A DNA stretch of 9,178 bases, from positions 1-9,178 of the forward strand of contig CAKRKK010000088.1 of assembly GCA_934358235.1 (NCBI GenBank), written 5' to 3'. Below the pieces are notes generated by a model. It did no database searches and was not told the origin of the DNA. It worked only from the letters and a program-made list of their open reading frames with translations. The stretch comes from an uncultured Lachnospira sp. GTDB lineage: Bacteria > Bacillota > Clostridia > Lachnospirales > Lachnospiraceae. Within the stretch, counting starts at the first letter, position 1; every line of letters starts with the position of its first letter. Below, piece after piece: positions 1 to 5,014 of this stretch. The translations under genes and the position numbers were made by a program.

Positions 1-1622
1 TCCGTATACTGTCCTGTATGTCCCGGTGTTGTTTCTTCCACATAATCAACGTGATAACCGTATTTCAGATATGCTTTTACACCTTGAATTCTCCCATAAT
101 AATATGAAAAGCCTTGTCCATTCTGATATACTATGCCATTTCCACTATTATCCGTCCCTGTTACTATAGACACTCCATCATCCCAGCTAAAGTTTAATAA
201 ATATTTTCTTCTATAAGCCTTAACTGTCGTCTCAACCTTCTCCGTCACCGTTCCGCTTGCGCATATATTATAATATTCTGTATTATCTGGTCCATCTGTA
301 TCATTTCCATAACCATCATAATGATAGCTCTCGCCATAATATTTTGTTGTTTTTATCCAGTCCCGCTCATCCTCCCATGCTCCTAAAGTATTTTGGTGAC
401 TTATTTTTATGATAACCTCATATTGGTTTCTACTATATCTATATTGGACTACTGTGCTTCCATCAGCCGCAATAGTCACCTCGCTTGCAGCCGGTGACGT
501 AAAGCCTGTATAGGTCTTGGTTGCCGGTGTAACCTTACTATCTGTTGTACCTGTCATATTTTCTACTTCGTCAGGTATATCTGAATATGTGCCATCCACC
601 TTCATTTTATAATGCTCTACTTTATATTTAGTACCTTCATCAGGCGTCCATTCAGCATAAACGGTATAATCATAGTAGCTTACTTCTGCTCCCGTAACCG
701 CTGTTCCATCTTTATTCCATAGTTTTACTTTATCACTAGTTGTATCGAATTCAAGACCGCTTCTTAAGTTGGTTTCATTGGATGCCTTAGTATATCCGTA
801 ATATCCTGCAAATTTATACCCCGCCTTTTCTGGTATCTGACTTTCTGACAGTTTTTCTCTTGACTGTCCCCACGTTGTCGTATCCGTAGCTGTTTTTAGA
901 GAACCACCATTAGCATCAAGAGTTATTGTATTGTTATATTCGGCTGTAATTGATATACTCCTTACAAATCTGTGCAGCACACCAATATCATTATTAGCTG
1001 TTGAATCTATACTTTCTCCCAAGCCTCCTGCATTAAAGAATAATCTAAACTCATAATCAGAAGCATCTCCATTAGTTTCAATAATATATTCCAGATATTT
1101 ATCATTAGGATTAGAATTAACATATTTCTGATTAGATATATATGCTCCATTTCCTATTTCCAATCTGCCTGAATAATTATATGGTTTAGTCTTAGAGCCA
1201 TTCTTTCCAAAGTTAGTACACACATCATATTGTTCAAATGCACTGCCGCCATCCTTTGTAAAATTAATCTTTACCCTGTATTTGCCCGCTGGCAGCCATA
1301 CATATGGTCCATACATTGTTATATCCGTATCCGCACCCTCACTAAAGCTGCTGTTGTACCTGCGCACCTTCATCTGTGGCAGCCAGTCATTTTGTATAGT
1401 GTAGGTACGATTAGAGTTTTTATCATTTGCATTATCCTTGTAAGTATATGTAATACTATTATTTAACATATCTATTGTATCTAATTCGTGCTTAAATCTA
1501 TAATCCGCGCCATAACTAAACACCTGCTTTATTACCGCAGTAATAAACACCATAGCCGCAATAATTCCCCATCTGTATACCTTATTATTTCTAACATTAT
1601 TTCCATCAAGACATCTGTTCAT
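1..1622 (-). CDS. Surface/secreted protein with InlB B-type and MucBP-like repeats (3' end outside window)
   Basis: No stop codon occurs over the 540 codons visible, so the gene runs off the left edge. The chosen ATG at 1622 has GGAGGTG nine bases upstream; in-frame ATGs at 1658 and 1655 are possible but have a weaker site. Residues 1-17 are polar/basic, about 18-36 are hydrophobic (WGIIAAMVFITAV) and end near SYGAD, which reads as a signal peptide. About 40-230 looks like a beta-rich domain (GPYVWLPAGKYRVKINF). About 232-326 is an InlB B/Listeria-Bacteroides-type repeat (TITLDANGG ... YTVYAEW). About 331-398 is the repeat type that often follows it in clostridial proteins (YKVEHYKMKVDGTY ... 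TVVQYRYSRN). Residues 400-540 are Tyr/Gly-rich and I cannot assign them. Such proteins are usually cell-wall anchored and act in adhesion or surface interaction; any LPXTG-type anchor would be in the missing C-terminus. The exact ligand is unknown. Confidence 0.85.
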   Translation of the reverse strand, partial: MNRCLDGNNVRNNKVYRWGIIAAMVFITAVIKQVFSYGADYRFKHELDTIDMLNNSITYTYKDNANDKNSNRTYTIQNDWLPQMKVRRYNSSFSEGADTDITMYGPYVWLPAGKYRVKINFTKDGGSAFEQYDVCTNFGKNGSKTKPYNYSGRLEIGNGAYISNQKYVNSNPNDKYLEYIIETNGDASDYEFRLFFNAGGLGESIDSTANNDIGVLHRFVRSISITAEYNNTITLDANGGSLKTATDTTTWGQSREKLSESQIPEKAGYKFAGYYGYTKASNETNLRSGLEFDTTSDKVKLWNKDGTAVTGAEVSYYDYTVYAEWTPDEGTKYKVEHYKMKVDGTYSDIPDEVENMTGTTDSKVTPATKTYTGFTSPAASEVTIAADGSTVVQYRYSRNQYEVIIKISHQNTLGAWEDERDWIKTTKYYGESYHYDGYGNDTDGPDNTEYYNICASGTVTEKVETTVKAYRRKYLLNFSWDDGVSIVTGTDNSGNGIVYQNGQGFSYYYGRIQGVKAYLKYGYHVDYVEETTPGHTGQYT

Positions 1623-1746
1623 CACACCAATCACCTCCGTTTTTGCCAGCTTCATCATTAAAGTTTTCCCTGCTATAGTCTCCCGCTGCTAATAAAAATG
1701 CTGCTACTTTTGTTATTAATATTATTTCTGAATCTTTTCTCCTCAT
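1606..1746 (-). CDS. Small overlapping ORF, 46 codons, upstream of the surface protein
   Basis: An ATG at 1746 is preceded by AAAGGA (1758-1753) with six bases of spacing, a good Shine-Dalgarno, and reads 46 codons to TGA at 1608-1606. It begins MRRKDSEIILITKVAAFLLAAG, with a short hydrophobic stretch at residues 8-21, then a polar acidic tail containing one Cys (GGDWCDEQMS). The stop lies 14 nt inside the surface-protein gene, in a different frame, and the surface gene's GGAGGTG site is built from this ORF's codons. That arrangement is typical of translational coupling. I do not recognise the peptide. It could be a leader peptide controlling the downstream gene, a small membrane-associated protein, or a chance ORF; the ribosome site and the overlap favour real translation. 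Confidence 0.5.
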   Translation of the reverse strand: MRRKDSEIILITKVAAFLLAAGDYSRENFNDEAGKNGGDWCDEQMS

Positions 1747-1878
1747 TTTATATCCTTTGTTTGTATTTTTTGTTTTTAATATATATTTTATCTAGTTTTG
1801 TTTAGCAATTTGTTTATCACTGACTTTATGTATATTTTTTCTTTTATTTTGATATTTTATATATTGTTTTATTATTTT

Positions 1879-1986
1879 ATTTTGCTATGAAATTAGTTGT
1901 TATTTTACTTTGTTAATTTGTTTTGCTGTGGAATTAATTGTTATTTTACTTTGTTAGTTTATTTTGCTATGGAATTAATTGTTATT
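1879..1986. repeat. 41-nt tandem repeat, 2.6 copies
   Basis: Units start at 1879, 1920 and 1961, each with (a/g)TTTTGCT(a/g)TG; the third stops after 26 nt. Units 1 and 2 differ at five positions and units 2 and 3 at two over the shared length, all A/G transitions. It lies in the presumed leader of the minus-strand surface-protein transcript. The sequence is T-rich on the plus strand, so A-rich in that RNA. Function unknown. Confidence 0.8.
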
Positions 1987-2161
1987 ATGAAACAATGTCA
2001 CCTTAGGCATAGCCACCGGTCTCATCACTACTGATATAACATTCTATCTGACCAAATGTTATAAAGACTATCATATTATTAGATTGAAATATAATACAAA
2101 AACTTATAAAGCAAAAAGCTTCTCTTAATCTGTCTTTATATTACCCTTCCAACGTCTAAAT

Positions 2162-2185
2162 CTAACCTGCTCTCTTTCTGCTCAT
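2162..2185 (-). CDS. Seven-codon ORF (MSRKRAG) with strong ribosome binding site
   Basis: AAAGGAGG at 2199-2192 is a near-perfect anti-16S match, six bases before an ATG at 2185. The ORF encodes MSRKRAG, three basic residues of seven, then TAG. It is the strongest ribosome site in the spacer and lies about 120 nt downstream of the candidate promoter at 2315-2344. It may be an upstream leader ORF, the remnant of a lost gene, or a coincidental purine run. No longer ORF continues from it in any frame. Confidence 0.3.
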   Translation of the reverse strand: MSRKRAG

Positions 2186-2236
2186 CTCTTCCCTCCTTTG
2201 CCAGTAATCATATTCTGTGAATACCCTGCTCTATTG

Positions 2237-2251
2237 TTAACTGACAGTTAA
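2237..2251. promoter_or_regulatory. Perfect palindrome, possible operator
   Basis: TTAACTG-A-CAGTTAA is a 7+1+7 perfect inverted repeat. It sits about 60 nt downstream of the candidate start of the minus-strand transcript, and a second palindrome (TTGATATATCAA, 2269-2280) lies between it and the promoter. Its size and symmetry suit a dimeric repressor, but no regulator gene is nearby and AT-rich DNA produces short palindromes readily. Confidence 0.3.
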
Positions 2252-2314
2252 TAGGCAATACCTTTCTTTTGATATATCAACTGCACAGGCAATATAGAAA
2301 AACTGTTTTTTTAT

Positions 2315-2344
2315 ATTCTATCACACATTTATATATAATGTAAA
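2315..2344 (-). promoter_or_regulatory. Candidate sigma-A promoter for the surface-protein unit
   Basis: Read on the minus strand: TTTACA (2344-2339), 18-nt spacer, TAGAAT (2320-2315), with TGA directly before the -10 giving an extended TGN element. Predicted start near 2307. It diverges from the asnB promoter. The DNA is AT-rich, so a false match is possible. Confidence 0.45.
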
Positions 2345-2371
2345 TATATTTTAAACTTTTTCATTACTAAT

Positions 2372-2459
2372 TTTTTAACTACTTTCCAACTACTTTTCAG
2401 CTATTATCCAGCTATTTTTCTACTACTTTAGAACTACTTTTTAACAAGTTTTTAATTAC
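2372..2459. repeat. 11-nt tandem repeat, eight copies, between divergent promoters
   Basis: Eight consecutive 11-mers run without indels, approximate consensus TTTTCAACTAC; examples are TTTTTAACTAC, TTTCCAACTAC, TTTTCAGCTAT and TTTAGAACTAC. A degenerate ninth unit may precede it at 2361. Most units start with a run of three to five T, so T-tracts recur close to once per helical turn, a pattern known to cause intrinsic DNA curvature. The array ends 18 bp upstream of the asnB -35 and begins about 28 bp upstream of the divergent -35. Confidence 0.8.
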
Positions 2460-2477
2460 ATATTTCCTTGTATTTCC

Positions 2478-2506
2478 TTGTATTAACCTCCTCAGTTTGC
2501 TATAAT
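2478..2506 (+). promoter_or_regulatory. Candidate sigma-A promoter for asnB
   Basis: TTGTAT (2478-2483), 17-nt spacer, perfect TATAAT (2501-2506) preceded by TGC, an extended -10. Predicted start near 2513, leaving a leader of about 120 nt, too short for a typical T-box. A second TATAAT at 2574-2579 has a poor -35. Confidence 0.6.
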
Positions 2507-2632
2507 TACATAATTGATTTGCACGAATATAGTAAGTGGTAAATTTTACTTTTAACACTCACATCATATAAAATATAATTCATGCAAACTATATTAACAG
2601 CATTTATATGTAAGAAAGGACGGTTTTGTAAT

Positions 2633-4474
2633 ATGTGCGGATTTGCTGGATTTACAGGATACCTTGAAAATGGTAAGGATGTTCTTACTGATATGATGAA
2701 TAAAATCATCCATCGTGGACCTGATAGCGCCGGTCAGTATATAGATGACAAGGCTTATATGGGCTTTAGAAGACTTTCAATTATTGATCTTGATAACGGA
2801 AGCCAGCCTATGTTCAACGAAAATAAGAAGATTGTTATAACATTTAATGGTGAAATATATAATTATCAGGACTTAAGAAAAGAGCTCATTGAGAAGGGGC
2901 ACACATTTGCCAATAACTCTGATACCGAAGTTCTTATTCATGCCTATGAAGAATACGGTGAAGATATGCTTAATAAGCTACGTGGAATGTTTGCTTTCGT
3001 TATATGGGATAGTGAAAAAGAAACCCTTTTTGGTGCAAGAGACTTTTTCGGAATTAAGCCCTTCTACTACACAGTTGTTGATGGAAATATCATCTACGGC
3101 TCTGAAATAAAGAGTATATTAGCTCATCCTGCCTATAAGAAGGAGGTTAACGATATTGCTCTTGAGAACTATCTCACATTCCAGTATTCTGTTCTGCCTG
3201 AAACATTTTTTAAAGGCGTATATAAGCTTATGCCTGGACATTGTTTCACCTTCCATAACGGACAGATTGATATCAAAAAATATTGGGAGCCTACCTTTGA
3301 AGCAGACAACAGCAAGTCCTTAGATGAATTCGTTCAGGAAATTGATGATGCTATGCACGATTCAGTAGAGCACCATAAGATAAGTGATGTGGAAGTTGGT
3401 TCCTTCCTCTCAAGCGGCGTTGATTCAAGTTATGTTGCCGCTACCTTCAATGGTGACAAAACCTTTACTGTTGGTTTTGATTATGAAAAATACAATGAAA
3501 TTGATTATGCCAAGTCTTTATCTGAAAAAATCCAGATTGACAACTACTCTAAACTTGTATCAAGTGAAGAGTACTGGGCTGCCATTCCTAAGATTCAGTA
3601 TCACATGGACGAGCCATTAGCTGATCCAGCCGCTATTGCTCTATACTTTGTCAGCCAGACCGCTGCAAAGCATGTAAAGGTATCTATGTCTGGTGAGGGT
3701 GCTGATGAGTTCTTCGGTGGTTACAACATATACAGAGAACCTCTTGATCTTGCCGGCTTCCAGAAGCTTCCAAAGGGATTAAGAAAAGGTCTTGCAAACA
3801 TTGCCTCTGCGCTTCCATTTCGTTTTAAGGGAAAGAATTTCCTTATCAGGGCAAGCAAGGATGTTGAAGAAAGATTTATTGGTAATGCATTTATGTTCAC
3901 TGAAAAGGAACGCTCAAAGATTCTTAAGAATCCTACTGGAAAATATAATCACAAAGAACTTACAAAGCCTTTCTATGACAAGGTTAAGGATAAGGATGAT
4001 GTAACTAAGATGCAGTATATTGATATAAACTTCTGGCTTATTGGTGATATTCTTCTTAAAGCCGACAAAATGAGTATGGCTCACAGCCTTGAGGTTCGTG
4101 TCCCATTTCTTGATAAGGAAGTTTTCAATGTTGCTAGAACCTTACCTACAAAGTACAAGGTCAATAAATCCAACACTAAATACGCTATGCGTATGGCAGC
4201 ACATAAGTATCTCCCAGATATGGTTGCTGAAAAGAAGAAGCTCGGCTTCCCTGTACCTATAAGAATCTGGCTTAAAGATGACAAATACTACAATATGATA
4301 AAGAAAGCCTTTACCAGCGAGGCTGCAAATAAGTACTTTAACACAAAGGAGCTTGTCAAGTATCTTGATGAGCATAAAGCAGGCAAAGCAGATAACTCTA
4401 GAAAAATCTGGACCGTATATATGTTCCTTGTATGGTACAATGATTTCTTCGGAGATTCTGAATATGCAGCATAA
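2633..4474 (+). CDS. asnB: Asparagine synthase (glutamine-hydrolysing), class II AsnB
   Basis: Makes asparagine from aspartate, glutamine and ATP in the cytoplasm: an N-terminal glutaminase releases ammonia, and the C-terminal domain adenylates aspartate. The 613-residue product starts at 2633 because class II amidotransferases need Cys2 exposed after Met removal (MCGFAGFTG); the open frame extends upstream to an ATG at 2582, which would bury it. AAAGGA (2615-2620) lies 12 nt before the ATG. Glutaminase features: C2, HRGPD (27-31), FRRLSIIDL (45-53), FNGEIYN (71-77), NSDTEV (95-100), RGMFAFVIWD (117-126). Synthetase features: pyrophosphate loop LSSGVDSS (259-266), SGEGADEFFGGY (353-364), ADKMSMAHSLEVRVPFLD (477-494), KLGFPVPIRIWL (536-547). 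The loop has Ser where SGGxDS proteins have the first Gly. The length fits the Firmicute 610-630 residue group and exceeds the 554 residues of E. coli AsnB. It stands alone, with its own promoter and terminator. Confidence 0.95.
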   Translation: MCGFAGFTGYLENGKDVLTDMMNKIIHRGPDSAGQYIDDKAYMGFRRLSIIDLDNGSQPMFNENKKIVITFNGEIYNYQDLRKELIEKGHTFANNSDTEVLIHAYEEYGEDMLNKLRGMFAFVIWDSEKETLFGARDFFGIKPFYYTVVDGNIIYGSEIKSILAHPAYKKEVNDIALENYLTFQYSVLPETFFKGVYKLMPGHCFTFHNGQIDIKKYWEPTFEADNSKSLDEFVQEIDDAMHDSVEHHKISDVEVGSFLSSGVDSSYVAATFNGDKTFTVGFDYEKYNEIDYAKSLSEKIQIDNYSKLVSSEEYWAAIPKIQYHMDEPLADPAAIALYFVSQTAAKHVKVSMSGEGADEFFGGYNIYREPLDLAGFQKLPKGLRKGLANIASALPFRFKGKNFLIRASKDVEERFIGNAFMFTEKERSKILKNPTGKYNHKELTKPFYDKVKDKDDVTKMQYIDINFWLIGDILLKADKMSMAHSLEVRVPFLDKEVFNVARTLPTKYKVNKSNTKYAMRMAAHKYLPDMVAEKKKLGFPVPIRIWLKDDKYYNMIKKAFTSEAANKYFNTKELVKYLDEHKAGKADNSRKIWTVYMFLVWYNDFFGDSEYAA

Positions 4475-4479
4475 GCAAT

Positions 4480-4533
4480 AATATTGTTATAAATTGTAAT
4501 ATTGTTATAATTTATAATATTGTGATAATATAG
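4480..4533. repeat. 18-nt tandem repeat, three copies
   Basis: Units start at 4480, 4498 and 4516, each opening with AATATTGT(T/G)ATAA, six bases after the asnB stop codon. The first 13 bases are nearly invariant and the last five vary. Purely AT-rich, function unknown; it would lie in the asnB 3' untranslated region. Confidence 0.7.
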
Positions 4534-4575
4534 TTGTTTAATTCACTTATTCTGTTATTCACAGAGGAAATATAC

Positions 4576-4604
4576 GGGGCTTGAGTGCAGTGCACTCAAG
4601 CCCC
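4576..4604 (+). terminator. 29-nt perfect palindrome, probable asnB terminator
   Basis: GGGGCTTGAGTGCA and its exact complement flank a single G. As RNA this gives a 13-bp stem with a 3-nt loop, GC-rich at the base. It lies 101 nt after the asnB stop. The following TATGTTATG is only weakly U-rich, so termination efficiency is uncertain; the symmetry means it could also work as a protein-binding site. Confidence 0.55.
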
Positions 4605-4643
4605 TATGTTATGTTAGTGCAATAAGAGAAACAAGAGGGGGAA

Positions 4644-4750
4644 TTTGACTCTGTATGCGAAAAGTAGCAATCTGAGTCATATCCTGCTGGAAATTTGGCT
4701 AGGGATGTTTGACCCTATTCGCCAAAACTACAATCTAAGTCAAATCTCGC
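4644..4750. repeat. Two diverged copies of a ~44-nt stem-loop element
   Basis: Copies at 4644-4687 and 4708-4750 share TTTGAC(t/c)CT, then a CG(a/c)(a/c)AAA-like middle, CAATCT(g/a)AGTCA and a C-rich end; I count roughly three quarters identity with one 1-nt gap. Each holds an inverted repeat closing a ~20-25 nt loop: TGACTC...GAGTCA in the first (4646-4651 with 4674-4679) and TTTGAC...GTCAAA in the second (4708-4713 with 4739-4744). It may be a REP-like mobile or structured RNA element. I cannot match it to a named family. Confidence 0.6.
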
Positions 4751-4829
4751 CTAATCAACATTTTACCTAATCAACAACTTTCCTAATCAATAACTTATTC
4801 AATCAACAACTTACCTAAACAGTAATACC
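4750..4829. repeat. 16-nt tandem repeat, about five copies
   Basis: Units start at 4750, 4766, 4782, 4798 and 4814 with consensus CCTAATCAACAACTTA. The first four are well conserved (the fourth starts TTC) and the fifth is degenerate. There is no spacer between units, so this is a simple tandem array and not a CRISPR. Confidence 0.75.
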
Positions 4830-4856
4830 AATCAATTCAAGCCATTTTCCATTTTG

Positions 4857-5010
4857 TTTGTAATAGAATTACATATTATTTATTACTCAGTATGTTTATT
4901 TGCAATAGAATTATAATTCTCGAATCTATTTTATCTAAAAAAGTAGCTGTGTTGCTTACACAACACAGCTACTTTTATATAATTAAAAATATATTTGCGA
5001 TAGAATTATA
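4857..5010. repeat. 17-nt motif repeated three times near the nrdD terminator
   Basis: TTTGTAATAGAATTACA (4857-4873), TTTGCAATAGAATTATA (4899-4915) and TTTGCGATAGAATTATA (4994-5010) share 13 or more positions. Spacings are 42 and 95 nt, so they are not tandem. On the minus strand each reads TATAATTCTAT..., so each could be mistaken for a -10 box. The last copy begins only four bases after the nrdD stop codon on the minus strand. Confidence 0.6.
4939..4976. terminator. Bidirectional intrinsic terminator (nrdD, back-up for asnB)
   Basis: AAAAGTAGCTGTGTTG and CAACACAGCTACTTTT form a perfect 16-bp stem around a 6-nt loop (4955-4960). The minus-strand RNA ends in six U then AGAUAA, a strong U-tract 39 nt past the nrdD stop. 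The plus-strand RNA has UUUUAUAU after the stem, so convergent asnB transcripts should stop here too. Confidence 0.9.
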
Positions 5011-5014
5011 GTTT

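Larger units (their letters stand above)
1747..2632. other. 886-nt divergent spacer between the surface-protein unit and asnB
   Basis: No long gene is visible on either strand. It contains, from left to right: an extremely AT-rich stretch (1747-1878), a 41-nt tandem repeat (1879-1986), a 7-codon ORF with a strong ribosome site (2162-2185, minus), two perfect short palindromes (2237-2251 and 2269-2280), a minus-strand promoter candidate (2315-2344), an 11-nt tandem repeat (2372-2459) and a plus-strand promoter candidate for asnB (2478-2506). If the minus promoter is used, the surface-protein transcript has a leader of about 560 nt before the small ORF. I saw no tRNA, T-box or known riboswitch motif in it. 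Confidence 0.7.
4475..5014. other. 540-nt repeat-rich spacer between convergent asnB and nrdD
   Basis: No gene is visible. Nearly all of it is repeats or hairpins: 18-nt repeat (4480-4533), 29-nt palindrome (4576-4604), two copies of a ~44-nt stem-loop element (4644-4687 and 4708-4750), 16-nt repeat (4750-4829), a 17-nt motif in three copies (4857, 4899, 4994) and a bidirectional terminator (4939-4976). nrdG, often found right after nrdD, is not here. Confidence 0.8.

Noticed and set aside
1230..1466. Plus-strand ORF opposite the surface-protein gene
   Set aside because: It is antisense to a convincing coding frame with domain content, has no ribosome site and shows no protein-like composition.
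2003..2074. 23-codon minus-strand ORF (MIVFITFGQIECY...)
   Set aside because: No ribosome binding site before the ATG and no recognisable content; probably chance.
2582..2632. Upstream in-frame ATG for asnB adding 17 residues
   Set aside because: Class II glutamine amidotransferases need the catalytic Cys directly after the initiator Met; only the ATG at 2633 gives MCG, and it has a nearby AAAGGA.
2513..2632. T-box riboswitch upstream of asnB
   Set aside because: The leader is only about 120 nt and shows neither a T-box sequence nor a terminator hairpin with a U-run before the start codon.
4750..4829. CRISPR array
   Set aside because: The 16-nt units abut with no unique spacers and no cas genes are present.
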